Assembly (NCBI GenBank): GCA_964017235.1
Contig: OZ024933.1
Location: forward strand, 10,295,962-10,359,961
Direction of reading: 5' to 3'
Origin: Sabellastarte sp. h YS-2021
Taxonomy: Eukaryota; Annelida; Polychaeta; Sabellida; Sabellidae
DNA length: 64,000 bases
Within the stretch, counting starts at the first letter, position 1. Each line of letters opens with the position of its first letter. The translations under genes and the position numbers were made by a program. Under the pieces are notes generated by a model. The model did not search any database. It was not told where the DNA came from and saw only the letters and a program-made list of their open reading frames with translations. This document shows positions 46,437-57,898 of this stretch, in pieces.

Positions 46437-46750
46437 ATTACCTCCGCCTAGGAGGTTATGTTTTCGCCTGCGTTTGATTGTGGGTTTGTGAGTTCATGAG
46501 TTTGTTTGTGCACAAGATAACTCAAAAACTTACGGATGGATTCTGATGAAATTTTCAGGATGTGTCTGAAAAGGTAAAAAGAAATGATTCAATTTTGGGA
46601 GTGATCCAGATCACTATCTGGATCTGCTGGACCTATGAAATGTAATTTTTAAAGACAGATAACTCAAAAAGTTGTGGACGAATTTTGATGAAATTTTCAG
46701 GATATGTGCTCCCTTGGCGGAGGTTTGCGTTCTCTGAGTAATCTTGTTAT
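46437..46750 (+). repeat. Interspersed repeat ('CCTTGGCGGAGG' family), copy 2
   Basis: It has the same block order as 28805-29135: ATTACCTCCGCCTAGGAGGT, ACAAGATAACTCAAAAAC, GATCCAGATCACTATCTGGA, GATGAAATTTTCAGGATATG, CCCTTGGCGGAGGTTTGC, ATCTTGTT. Confidence 0.8.
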
Positions 46751-46902
46751 TTATGTAAAAATCTGCTCTATGTGTGCAAACTGTCTATTGCAATATGTAT
46801 GTGTTACAAATAGATGGTGTTTTACCTAGCCTTGTTTAGCACCCATATTTGTACCATATCTTTTACAAAACATGTAAACAGATATTTGATGTTCATAAAC
46901 AC

Positions 46903-47236
46903 TAGTGCTGGTATTGTTTATCGATATTGAAATATTTATTGATCCATGCTAAATATGCTGATATTGGTAATGTAGGGTCTATTATCAATATCGAAACACA
47001 CTACTTAACAGGTACAACTATAGTGTGTTTTCATTCAAATAAAGGACAATATTTGAAGATGTGTAAAGGTTTTAATATTATTTTTGTCAACTTTCACTGA
47101 CCGCTAAAGCGGAAAAGCCATATTTGTTTACGTTTCGGGAAACAACTAAAACCTGCAAACGAGTTTGGAAGCTCTCTCCCGGAAAACATCTATGACCCGA
47201 TATTTCAATATCGATCGATATTGTTATTCAACACTA
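46903..47236. mobile_element. hAT-type MITE with 8-bp duplication ATAAACAC
   Basis: The ends TAGTGCTGGTATTG and ATATTGTTATTCAACACTA are imperfect complements. Both are bounded by ATAAACAC (46895-46902 and 47237-47244). Subterminal TATCGATATTGAAATAT and ATATTTCAATATCGAT are inverted copies. Confidence 0.85.
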
Positions 47237-47244
47237 ATAAACAC

Positions 47245-48055
47245 TGCTATATGTTAGAAAACAGAATATTTAAAATCAAATCAATGTATATGTAAAAGTA
47301 CATAATAGGTTTAAAATAATTTTATAAGTTTGTTTCTGTGTGGATTATTTCTGTTTAAGGAAATTTTCAACAATATACAAAATATTTCCTTTTTTCTTCC
47401 TTAAAACTTTACACATTTTCTTTTTGTTATTTTATTGGGAGACTATGTTTTTGTCCTCCGAAACCTTTTTGGTAGTTTAAGCCTCATGCTATAATTTAAA
47501 GTTAAATTTGATAACTATGATATACATTTTGTTCAATAAATATAGCATCATTTATTATGTATTTTTATTTTTTCAACTTTTCTAGGGAAGTATTAAAATA
47601 ATAAAAAAAAACATTACTTACATGTACAAATGAAGATAACTCATTCTATTTATAATTCTCTATGTGAATCACCTCATTGTATTTAGATTGTACCATTTTC
47701 AAACACACAAATATGCCCAATATGAAATCTTACCTTTACCCTAAATGTTATCTTCAGTATTTTTAGTCTCAGAACTACCTGCATGCAAACATTGATAGAA
47801 ATTTCATTTTTGTATCAGTACTTAAATACAGCAAATCTACCATGAAATGTCTGAAGCAAGATCAGCAGTATATTTTTAATTTCTTGCAAGTCAGTAATTA
47901 TTGTTGATCATTAGGATAATAAAAGTGGTAATATTTTGTAATTTTAAAATTATTTTACAGATTCTTATTAAATTTAATCTTAAATAGTTTCACAGTGATA
48001 TGGACTCAATAGTATCATAGGTTTCGTAAAAATATAAACTGCAGTACTTTGTATA
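47245..48055. other. AT-rich, no supported feature
   Basis: Nothing recognisable was seen in this stretch. Confidence 0.45.
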
Positions 48056-48059
48056 TTTT

Positions 48060-49345
48060 CACCAGTGATACAGACCTTTTCTGATTGAATTCAATCAGGG
48101 CTTATAATATATAAATAGTACTATTTTATTGCGCTACAATAGCTTACCATGTGGGATTGATTGCTGTTCTCGGGTTGCCACCCGGCAAACGGCCAACGTC
48201 TAAGAAAAACAGACGTTTAGTGTTGACCGTAGCCTCAGGTTGTCGTCACGTGACTTCCCCTTTATGTCATCTCCTTTCTCGTTGGCCGCCGCCATATTGG
48301 AATCTTTGGGAAGTTTTTACTACCTTTTTTTAGTTATATCTCAGTTCATTGTGGTTCTTTTATATAGTACTAGTTTAAACATTTAAACAGCCATTTTCAA
48401 AAGTGATACAGACCTTTTCTGATTGAATTCAATCACAGCTTGATAATATTTGAATAGTACTATTTCATACATTTCAACAGCCATTTTCACCAGTGATACA
48501 GACTCATTCTGATTGAATTCAATCAGTGCTTGTTGTATATGAATAGTACTATTTTATAAATTTGAACAGCTATTTTCACCAATGATACAGACCATTTCCG
48601 ATTGAATTCAATCAGGGCTAGTAATATATAAATAGTACTATTTCATACATTTAAGCAGCCATTTTCACCAGTAATACAGACTCTTTCTGATTGAATTCAA
48701 TCAGATTATTTATGTATAAATAGTACTATTTTATACATTTGAACAGCCATTTTCACCAGTGATACAGATCTTTTCTGATTGAATTCAATCAGGGCTTGTA
48801 ATATATAAATAGTGCTATTTTATACATTTCCACAGCCATTTTCACCAGCGATAAGACCATTTCTGATTTAATTCAATCAGTTTATGTATAAATAGTGCTA
48901 TTTTATACATTTCAAAAGCCATTTTCACCAGTGATACAGACTCATTCTGATTGAATTCAATCAGTGCTTGTTGTATATGAATAGTACTATTTCATAAATT
49001 TGAACAGCTATTTTCACCAATGATACAGACCATTTCTGATTGAATTCAATCAGGGCTTGTAATATATAAATAGTAGTATTTCATGCATTTAAGCAGCCAT
49101 TTTCACCAGTAATACAGACTCTTCTGATTGAATTCAATCAGATTATGTATAAATAGTACTATTTTATACATTTGAACAGCCATTTTCACCAGTGATACAG
49201 ACCTTTTCTGATTGAACTCAATCAGGGCTTGTAATATATAAATAGTACTATTTTATACATTTCCACAGCCATTTTCACCAGTGATACAGATCTTTTCTGA
49301 TTGAATTCAATCAGGGCTTACAATATATAAGCAGTATATGCTAGA
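48060..49345 (+). repeat. ~88-bp satellite with an 18-bp palindrome in most units
   Basis: About 13 units repeat CCATTTTCACCAGTGATACA, GAC, TTTT, CTGATTGAATTCAATCAG, GGCTTGTAATATATAAATAG, TACTATTTTATACATTT. The 18-bp core is a perfect palindrome with an EcoRI-type centre and is intact in most units. Some units are shortened (GATTATGTATAAATAG). The first unit is interrupted at 48133-48340. Confidence 0.9.
48133..48340. promoter_or_regulatory. CG-rich insert with promoter-like motifs inside a satellite
   Basis: This segment interrupts a satellite unit and differs in composition. It has GTCACGTGAC (48245-48254), a perfect palindromic E-box of USF/TFE type, and GCCGCCATATTGG (48288-48300), which fits the YY1 consensus. 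An inverted pair AACGTCT...AGACGTT lies near 48195-48220. It may be a promoter or a small transposon; no transcript start can be shown. Confidence 0.3.
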
Positions 49346-49914
49346 TTTGAACAGCAATTGTTGCCAGTGATAAGTATAGACTCTAAATGAATGCAGTTAT
49401 AGCTTATTCAATATTTTTTGCAAAAATTCAAGCTATGAAAATAAAAGTTAACATGTATTTATTGTTTTACTTCTACATTAAAAGGCCATTATGTCCCTTT
49501 GTTTACTCATCAGTTTGAAAATACATGTTAAATACGGCCTCAAAGTGGCTCTTTAGAAAAGTGCCGATTTGAGCGAGAAGGAGTTATGTATGGAATTTAC
49601 TAAATTCGGACTTTCTATCATATGTCACTTTCCACAAGGTTTCATTTAAGAGGAACACCAATGAAAGGAAACATTGTCAAAATGGGTATCCAATTCTGAA
49701 GTTAGTGTTTAAATCCTATCTTTAAACTTCCAACTCAAATACTAAATCTCTGATTTTACTAATTGAAATCTTAACTCGAAAAATGCAAGCTGTGACAACT
49801 TTATAAATTTTGAAGTTGGTGTTATAAAAAGAGACTGCATATACTTTAACAGTGTTCCTGATCAATTTTATTGCATTAACATTAATCCAGAAATACTAAA
49901 TGAGAAAGCTTATT

Positions 49915-50700
49915 GAAACCCCAGTTTTGTGAATAATTTTTTTCTTTTCGTTTGTTGTACATAATACTTCTTCAGATATCTCTATATAATAATATACAAG
50001 CCAATTTCTTGAATAATAACACTTCCGAAACACCATAATTTGCCTTGAATATGGTACTACTAACGAAGGCATTTGCTGCAAGGACTGCCACTTCTGGATC
50101 AAGATATTGTCTTACTCTACAAAGGTCCCACATCTGAAGAAAACATGTTTTGCAAGTCCTCTTGACATATTCAGAAAAGGAAAATTTGCATCAAATCACA
50201 CACTTAGATTTCTGACAGAATGAAATGGTTGAAGAAGGTTACCAAAAATACTAACAGTAAAATAGGATTAAAGCTTCTGACACTGAGCCTTAGAGCCAAA
50301 GACAGTAAATTAAGTTTTTTTCTGGGTCGAGCTTCAGTTTACTAAGATACACCCATCGTTGCACATCATGAAGGCAGGCATTTAGCTTGGAAAGATCAAC
50401 AAAGGCATTGTTATGGGAGAGATGAATCAAAGGTGTGTATCATCCGCATAGAAGTGGAGTTTAATATGCAGATAAAGGCAGATGATTTTGCTAAGTAGTG
50501 TAGTATAAAGTGAAAACAGCAATGGACCCAGAACAGAACCTTGGGGAATGCCATAGATGAGGTTGCTTAATTCAGATAGTGTGGAGCCTATCTTGAAGGT
50601 CTGGCATCGATCACTTAAGTAGGAAGCAAACCACTTTAGAACAGTTAAACCAAGACCAAACCAGGATTTAAGGTAACAGAGGAGAATAACCAAGCGTTAC
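49915..50700 (-). pseudogene. CR1/L2-type LINE relic: reverse transcriptase palm to C-terminus
   Basis: On the minus strand, 50693-50427 encodes SWFGLGLTVLKWFASYLSDR, then YGIPQGSVLGPLLFSLYT and FYADDTHL. These are RT motifs 4-5, including the catalytic YADD. A frame shift follows at about 50425. The next frame gives LSKLNACLHDVQRWVYLSKL and KLDPEKNLIYC. Further on are FSFSEYVKRTCKTCFLQMW and RQYLDPEVAVLAANAFVSS, typical of the region after RT in CR1/L2/Rex-like elements. The N-terminal RT motifs and endonuclease are absent (5' truncation near 50700), and the frame is broken more than once. Confidence 0.75.
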
Positions 50701-50740
50701 TTAAGATGTCCTAAAAGTGTTTGACATACATTTATTTTAG

Positions 50741-50776
50741 ATTACAATCAGATAGAAAATGACCTCAAAGATGCCA
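50741..50776 (+). CDS. Candidate 36-bp exon (phase 1-1)
   Basis: The acceptor is CATTTATTTTAG|AT and the donor GATGCCA|GTAAGT. It encodes YNQIENDLKDA. Phase and style match the linker exons of the ParB-like gene, so it could follow the exon at 42646 in another transcript form. Its size makes chance possible. Confidence 0.25.
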
Positions 50777-53646
50777 GTAAGTATGAAAAACATGTATTTG
50801 TATCACAGTCCTGGGCTTTTGTTAGAGATATATTGTATATATTGTTTAGAAGTCTATAACCAATACATCTAGCTAATTCATCTGAAATGTTAAATATGCC
50901 CAGTCTTTCAGGTTCCATAACTCTAAACATAACTCTGTGTAAAAGTTACAATATCATTTTTACAGGTTTACTAATTTTTAATCCTATGAGCAGGTGCAGT
51001 TAAAACCTTACATAATGAATATGTTTCTCCCCATAAGTATTTGAAATAGCTTCTTTCTTCTTTATGGTTAAAAAGTTAAGGTCTCAAATTGGTAAGCTTT
51101 TCTATATGGTCCATATTCCATTTTGATTTGAAGCATTTATAGGACCATGGGTGACTCTTGTTGTCTTTGATTGAGTTACATGCAATTATATTTGCAACAG
51201 TTTGAAATTGACCTGGGACATTGCATATTGACATCTATTTTTGCTGCAATTATTTTGTGCAAGAGCGGTGTATTCAAATACTAAGCCATAGATGATAAAT
51301 TTTTGGCTATTTTTAAATTTAAAATTGCATATTGGGCATAAAATTTGAGAAGCTACAGCAGCAATGTTTGATACGTAAAAGTGCACTCATATTATGTTAA
51401 CTGCTAAAGTATCCATCAAATGTTAATTGAATGACATTGAATAATTCTTTAAAGATTTTTGTGAATATCTGATGGAAAACCATCTATTATCAATTCGATT
51501 ATTTGAGAGTCCCAAGAATAAGCATAATAATTAAGAACAATTTTACAGTAATAAAAATGCCCCTGGATTTTTTTTTCAACTCTTGTTGAACATGTGAGTC
51601 ATTAAGGTGACTGTCATAAATATATACAAACCACGTTTCAGGATACTATGTCCACAACATATGTGAAAATTATTTATTTATGTTTCTTACTGTTTGTGAA
51701 TGGTAGTGATGCTTTTGTCTAACCTTACTGCAAATGGTTACAACAAATTATAATTTATTTCACTTTTAAGTATGACCCTTTTTTAAATTAAGCATTATAT
51801 ATTTTGTTTTACAAATATTGTGCTGATGCCACTAAAATATAATTTCTATATGAACTAAGAAAAGAACTCTGCTTTCAGATCATGTTATATATTTTGTTGC
51901 TTGGCTTGGAAATATTTTTCTTATGTTAGGGATAACTTTGTGAAGCTGATAACGAGGCATAGATAACGCTTATTGAATGACAAGGGAATTTCAACCAGTT
52001 CAAGTGTTGAGTAATAGCAAATAAAAAAAAACAGTTAACAGTCTATTCCAAACAAATTCACGGAATTAATCTAAATATAAGTGTTGGTGTAATACAATGC
52101 ATTTCAATTTTTAGATATTGATCACAATTGTATGACAGAAGCTAATGCACTGGCACCACAATGAGAGAAAAGAGTTAAAATCTGGACCAAAACCAGAGAT
52201 GATGGTAATTGGCCACTAAGTCACTAAACACTAAATATCTGATTCAGTTAATATTCCTTTCATATTCAAATGAATTCTTATAGTGCTGACATTCCAATAA
52301 TTATTTTAGGGCATTTCATTCAAAATTTGGTAAGTTATCATAAGCTTGATTTTAAGCCAGTGATGGTATAGATAAGAAACAAGTAATTGAATGCAAAACC
52401 TATTAATCACTCTGTCACTGAAACATCTGTACACAAAATGCAGAGATTGGTATCATAGCTGTTAATTTAAACTGGCCAGTATTTGCTCAATAAGACAGGT
52501 CTAGATAAAACCAGCAGTAGTTATTGGGAATATCTACAGAGAAAGATAAGAAATTAATTTTATATAACAAACATCCTGGCAATATCAACAAGGATGTTTA
52601 TGGACATAAATTTTGTGTCAACAAATTTGGCTTTGACGTGATGCTGGTAACTAATTACACAATTAAGCTTGATAGTGTCGGCTTTCAACAAAGAAAATAT
52701 TAAATTAAAATTAAACCGTATTCTGCTACAAAATCAATTGATATAACTAATCTAAACTGAAACGCTGTTTTAAAGATGAGGATTCTGCCAGAAGTAAATC
52801 TTTTGTAAATTCAGGATTTTTAAAGTCAGAATGTGACTTGGATTTTTTAAATGCAACCACTTTTTTCCTTTGGTCAGATTTTCCCATCTATTACTTTTGC
52901 AGTTATCCTGAACACATCAAAACCAACAGACAGATAAATGTACAGACCAATAACAAAGTTAAATATTATGTAAAACATAGGTCTTCATTGGTCCTGTGGA
53001 CAAGAAGTTTGGGCATCTCATTACACCCTGTTACCTAGGTATGGGTTGAATTTGCACATGTGGCAATGCTGATGACATGTCACAGTATAACACAGGCTTT
53101 TAAAGAGAATGCAAACCCCCATGTTTAATACAATATATGTTCCATATTGAAAGATCGTAATGTCAATTAAAATGTTTTTAAAAAGTACATTATGAATCTG
53201 TGGTTAGATATGCACTTACATATTGTAAAAAATTAATTGTGGGAAATTGGTCATCTACAATTGTATAACTGTACAAAGTATACCAGTATTAGTACAGATA
53301 ACAGAGTGGGACTGATGTTTGGATAAAGAAGCCGGACACCACATGACCCTGTCCATTGAATACGACATACACACCACATGTCACTTTGCAGTGAAATGTA
53401 TGATTCTAAAATGTAGTAGGCTAGCGTCCATAAATCTATTAGAGTACATTCTGAATCTGTGAGTAGGTGCATTTTGACAGTATACACTTTGGAAACTTTT
53501 CCACCGTTTAAAAACACTGTGATCAGTTTGTGCGTCTAATTTTAAAAAAGAAATGTCACACTTGACTAAATACTTGAAAGATTTATGCATGTACTTTTAC
53601 CTGTGATGACTGAGGAGTTACCAAATTATGATTCTATATCGTTCAA
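50777..53646. other. AT-rich sequence, no supported gene apart from the candidate exon
   Basis: Overlapping minus frames at 53251-53590 were examined and show no secure domain. Confidence 0.4.
52115..52163 (+). CDS. Candidate alternative terminal exon
   Basis: The acceptor is TTTCAATTTTTAG|AT. In phase 1 it reads IDHNCMTEANALAPQ and stops at TGA. It would fit after the 50741 exon. No other support is visible. Confidence 0.15.
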
Positions 53647-53860
53647 CTGTAGGTATTTTTTCACCCATGGCGTCCAGCTGCAAAAGTGTAAATATATTGT
53701 CTGGGATGTATCTCAGTAAGGTCAAGGATGTTGATATTTATTTTGGGATATTAGTTAGGGGTTGTACAATTATCATGTCATTGTGTGACTTAGGTCCAAC
53801 CTTTGACCTTGACTCTGCCACAATGTTTTTGCTAGTCATATCTGAGACATATTTCTTTCT
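53647..53860 (+). repeat. Degraded unit of the 10.1-kb tandem family
   Basis: TTTTTCACCCATGGCGTCC, TTGTCTGGGATGTATCTC, TATTAGTTAGGGGTTGT and CAACCTTTGACCTTGA follow the order of the 10098-11065 head and unit. Confidence 0.65.
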
Positions 53861-53884
53861 ATAACACAAAGACATATGAATTGA

Positions 53885-54130
53885 TGCTACTGATTACTAC
53901 CTATACTAAGGAGTTACAATTATCTTCATAAACATTTGTCGGTTTGTTTACTTGTTATTTAGCAGGTTTATGAAAATACTACTGTTTAGATCTTCCTGAA
54001 ACAAACCAGAAGATTGGTCCTGGACTAATTTATATCCAATTGAATTTTTAGAGTATGGATCATTGTCTGGATTAAAAAAAATATTCCTAATTTTCCCATG
54101 TAGTTATTATTACATGCCATGCTCTTGTTA
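53885..54130 (+). repeat. Decayed copy 3 of the 'CCTTGGCGGAGG' family
   Basis: ATTACTACCTATACTAAGGA at the start, a GGATCATTGTCTGGATT block and a final CATGCTCTTGTT keep the order of the better copies. Confidence 0.5.
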
Positions 54131-54251
54131 GATGTACTTTTACCTAGTTGTGCTGTTTCCATTGACATCAATACTTTAAACCACTATAAGTTCTATATCT
54201 TATGGTGTCCAGTGCTACTTACTGTGGGGTATCTCTGATGTCTTTTCTCTG

Positions 54252-54402
54252 TCAGTTTACACATGAGGTGATTGGAAAAGATTCAAACCCAAGACCAAAA
54301 GAGAAGGTGAAAGATTAAGTATGTAAGTTACCATATGCACAGGAAAACGCATGTTTGGGATATTTTATTTTACATGTTAGTATTATGTACAAGTGTTAAA
54401 AT
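54252..54402 (+). repeat. Direct repeat, left copy (second copy at 55276-55415)
   Basis: ACATGAGGTGA, GAAAGATTCAAAC, GAAGGTGAAAGATT, CAGGAAAACGCATGTTTGG and ACATGTTAGTATTATGTACA are repeated about 1 kb downstream with moderate divergence. The pair brackets 54403-55275. They could be terminal repeats of a small element or a local duplication. Confidence 0.65.
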
Positions 54403-54584
54403 AGGTACTAAAATTTATAGAAACTAAATTCATAGGTACACCTACTGACTAGAACGCAAAGTACTGACCAGAATATCTCATGTTACCGTGGCAACTTATA
54501 CAATAATATAATGTGCTATTTATATGTGATTATACAGCATACATAACAATAGTGAATAGTAATGATTAAGCAAATTTTGTCACA

Positions 54585-55015
54585 GTAGGTTGGGGGTTGC
54601 CAGGGTCAGCCTGGGCAGCCAATGGCAAGCCCTAATATAACTATATGCCTTATCAATCTTTCGAGAACTCCACCTGGTGGGCTACAGGGGAGAACAATGT
54701 ATCGAAAGCCAATGTACAACTGACCATGCTATGCATCCAAAGAGAACTCCTCTTGGAAGGCAACCAAGAGGGACCAGTAGTTAGAGGTCAACATTTAGCT
54801 GTTGAGGTCAGCTATGTCAAAATTGGTTGGAGGAAACCAGGGTCAGCCTCGGCCGCCAATATGCCCTAATGTCACTATATGCCTTATCAATCTATCGAGA
54901 ACTACCCCTGTTGCCCAACAACAACATATAGATAGTCAAGTACAACTAACTATCATGTCAGTCCGAGGATAAATCCGTAGTTAGAGGTCACATTTAATCT
55001 TGAATAATCAAGTCT
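54585..55015 (+). repeat. Two ~230-bp tandem units
   Basis: Both units contain AACCAGGGTCAGCCT-like, GCCCTAAT, ACTATATGCCTTATCAATCT, TCGAGAACT, AAGT/AATGTACAACT and GTAGTTAGAGGTCA blocks. The 74-codon frame here is a repeat translation. Confidence 0.7.
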
Positions 55016-55275
55016 GGTAATACTATACAGAATCCAATCAGACCCTTTGTTAAAGTGGTGGGATGGTGGGAATAAAATAGATGTTGTTTGGCCTCCACTT
55101 CAAACATAAGAGTGAAACCCAAAAGCATAGAAACAAAAAATGAATATGTGACTTGTGTAACCAAGGAACAAACCCAGGTAAAATTTCGGTGCTACAAGTA
55201 TTAAGTTCTATGTGTATTACGTAAATTGAATAAAGTAGCGCCAAACTAAAGAAGTAGCCCCTTAGAGGCCATGCT

Positions 55276-55415
55276 ATTCATAGTCTGTACATGAGGTGAC
55301 AGTGAAAGATTCAAACACAAGGCCAAAACAGAAGGTGAAAGATTGAGTAGGAAATTATATATACAGGAAAACGCATGTTTGGAATATATTTTACATGTTA
55401 GTATTATGTACAAGT
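55276..55415 (+). repeat. Direct repeat, right copy (partner of 54252-54402)
   Basis: It shares CAGGAAAACGCATGTTTGG and ACATGTTAGTATTATGTACA with the left copy. It directly precedes the minus-strand pol fragment. Confidence 0.65.
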
Positions 55416-55460
55416 ACATCACCCACCACCAGTTTATCTGAATACAGTCTAGATATAGCA

Positions 55461-55655
55461 TCAGCAACCCACAATAGCTACCATCGCTTTCTCTTTACCA
55501 ATGTAACTGGTCACTGCATTCGGATATTGCAAGGCTGAAGCATGATTGGATATGCATATATTATTTAACACGTGTGGATTCTCCAAAGATAAGGGATGAC
55601 CAAACTTGACGCATTGCAAAAACTGTTTCTCTTTGTAATCAAGTATATTTCCCAA
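55461..55655 (-). pseudogene. pol fragment of a Ngaro-like element (region before the RT)
   Basis: It encodes NILDYKEKQFLQCVKFGHPL, then ISNHASALQYPNAVTSYIGK and EKAMVAIVG. These align with LIDYKDQLLIQYLEYGFPL, ITNHFSAKQYQQAVSSYLVK and ERQFGAIVG of the plus-strand pol (about 61100-61280). The match stops there and the catalytic RT part is missing. It belongs with the minus-strand gag at 57899-58408 as pieces of an older copy. Confidence 0.75.
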
Positions 55656-55788
55656 GCTTCTATGTTTAGACCTGATTTAATAGGAAATCTACTTACTTTT
55701 AGTAAGGAACTCCTGTACTTGCAATAATATCATCAATTTTAATGTATTTGTCAACAGTATCCATAAGGATAGTTGTCTATCTGGGTCT

Positions 55789-56417
55789 ATGAATGAAAAA
55801 TATGTAGATGCCTGGAGTACAAACCCTACATTTCTAGTTCTATCATTACAGTTACTAGCCGTGCTACATTGCTTCTTATTGAACTGGTTTGAACTGTTAT
55901 CAAAGTCCTCTGTGGGACCTTTGATGCCAAGTAAAGGCGACATTTTACTGGGGGAGATATATTTTTTAGACATTAAGAGGTTCAGCTTCTGCTCAAATGG
56001 TCGAAGACTATACAGTATAGAGATGAATACAAGATAATTTCCCTACCCAAATTGGGGGCTTCAACTATCTGCCCTTACAAGGCGTTGCGAAATATTATGG
56101 ACTTATACAACCCAGGTAGCCAGTCTCCCTTCTTCCAAATTCGGACTGCAGTAGGCTGGCAAGTATTGACTGATTCGAGGATCCGCAAGGTCCTAGAAAA
56201 CATTAATCAAGATATGCAACTACCGTCTAATTTTTATACATTTCATGCTTTCAGGCACTCAGGTGCCTCATTGGCCTATAAAATAGATACTCCTATCAAA
56301 GAAATTAAGGAGCATGGCACCTGGACGTCTGACTGTGTCTGGCGCTACATCCGTCCGCAGGATAATGCTGGCCGTGAGGTATCCTTTAAGTTTAAGAAAT
56401 GTTTTGAAAATGTATGA
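55789..56417 (+). pseudogene. Tyrosine recombinase fragment, DIRS/Ngaro type
   Basis: The 3' frame (from about 55978) reads VQLLLKWSKTIQYRDEYKI, ISLPKLGASTICPYKAL and FHAFRHSGASLAYKIDTP, then EHGTWTSDCVWRYI. The catalytic Lys (KWSKT), H-x-x-R (HAFR), H-G-x-W and the Tyr of WRYI are all present. The 5' part (ELLSKSSVGPLMPSKGDILL) is in another frame, so there is a break near 55975. The N-terminal half is absent. It lies on the opposite strand to the gag and pol fragments around it, and its sequence differs clearly from the recombinase at 62632-63630, so it comes from a different element. Confidence 0.75.
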
Positions 56418-56983
56418 TAGAATGCTGGTACTACTCCTACTGGGGCTTGGGTTTGGGTGAACTTTTATATGCTAAAGAATAATACAAATACATGCTTAGA
56501 AGAGTAATTTGTAGATACAGACATGGTCATAGTCATTCTTATTAGAACTTGTATAGCAGTAAACTGTAAATTTACAGTAGTAGGTGACTTTTCATGGTCA
56601 ATGAATAAATTTTTACGGTCAAGTAGTGATATGACCTCTCAAGGTTTAAATCTATTCATAGATATATTTTAGTTGACCTCAGGTCACGTGCATGACCTTT
56701 GACCGGGGTCCATGCACGGGGGTAATGATTTTCCGATGACCCCTATGGGTCAAGCTTTGACCTTTAAGGTCAATACTCAGTGTTTTACAAATATTTTCTA
56801 GTCAGTAATTTTTATACAAAGTAATGCTTTTAAAATAAGAATATTAAGTCTTCTGCATTTATGTTATGTATATCAGAGTTGTATATATTTATTAGTTAGC
56901 TTGTGTATTGCATATACAGAATTAATGAATATGTATAATAAAATTTTTAATCCTCTGTGTTTATTTGTTGGAGTTGGGGACTG

Positions 56984-57259
56984 CTATAATTGTCTCCATA
57001 TAACTGGTATATGAGCAGCCATGTGGATATCTTTACAGTAATCTACATATACAGAGTTTGAAACATTAATGATACTGTTCATTGGGGTACTAACATGTAC
57101 ATACAACGATTGGATATTTTGTAAATATGACATAGGATCATCTGTACATTTAAGAAGCACATTCCAACCTTTGTTGACATCAAATCTAGTCGAAAACATA
57201 CCTCCCAAATCATTACCCTCAGAATGATGACCATATATCAAGTTATACATCAGTCCCAT
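56984..57259 (-). CDS. 91-codon open frame of unknown nature within element debris
   Basis: The frame (MGLMYNLIYGHHSEGNDLGG..., ...YLQNIQSLYVHVSTPMNSII) lies between the minus-strand pol remnants and could be part of their poorly conserved N-terminal region. I could not align it convincingly with the plus copy. Confidence 0.2.
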   Translation of the reverse strand: MGLMYNLIYGHHSEGNDLGGMFSTRFDVNKGWNVLLKCTDDPMSYLQNIQSLYVHVSTPMNSIINVSNSVYVDYCKDIHMAAHIPVIWRQL

Positions 57260-57267
57260 TAAGACCT

Positions 57268-57395
57268 GGACCCGTATTCACAAAATGTCTTAGATTTAGC
57301 CAGGTCTTAGGATTAAATCCAGTGTTTAAGTTAAGACTTTTGTCTCAGCTGAGTTTTGTCATAAAACCATAATCACAAAGGGTGACTTAGCTAAG
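57268..57395. mobile_element. Diverged foldback-MITE copy, one arm
   Basis: It begins GGACCCGTATTCACAAAATG-TCTTAG, as in the left arm at 4079, and has GCCAGGTCTTAGGATTAAAT. The right arm is not preserved. It interrupts the minus-strand pol remnants. Confidence 0.5.
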
Positions 57396-57622
57396 TCGAA
57401 GATTATCAAATAACCATATGTGTCATATGACAGAGATTGCCCTTTATGGAACGAATGTATCTATCTTTGTTAGTATACCCTTTGACCATAAACATATAAT
57501 CACCAAAAAACTCCATGTCAGATAACGAGTAGTTCGTATGGTTACAATACGTGTGGTCCATGCGAAGTGATTATATGATGAGTATGTGTCAATTTCAGAC
57601 ACCCGGTGCTGCATGCTGATGT

Positions 57623-57898
57623 TCAGGGGATGGTAAAGAACCCATCATTGACAGTTCTCTGAGTATTATCAGCATTAGTGCCAGTAAGGACATGTTTAAC
57701 GTTTTTACAGTTTCTATTATTATCTAGAACTAAACAGTGTCCCTCTTTACTGATATTTCTTAAGTTCCTGTCTGCCTTGTAAGTAAAATTATCAGTTATC
57801 AAACTACTACTTTGTCTATTAAAGTTTGATTTACTGTCAAATTCCCCCCATGTTGAGCAACTACAGCTTGACTGCTATGTACAAGTGGTCAAGTGGCT
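57623..57898 (-). pseudogene. N-terminal pol relic of the older minus-strand element
   Basis: After the gag stop at 57899-57901, the same frame has one more TAG and is then open: WGEFDSKSNFNRQSSSLI, FTYKADRNLRNISKEGHCLV and VNDGFFTIP, to TGA near 57623. Its place and composition match the N-terminus of pol in the plus copy (FETFRRTIDVKNQSK onwards), which also follows gag in frame. Confidence 0.5.

Noticed and set aside
53251-53590. Overlapping minus ORFs that loosely recall piggyBac-type sequence (KMHLLTDSE)
   Set aside because: Only a few residues fit, the frames overlap inconsistently, and no other transposase motif is present.
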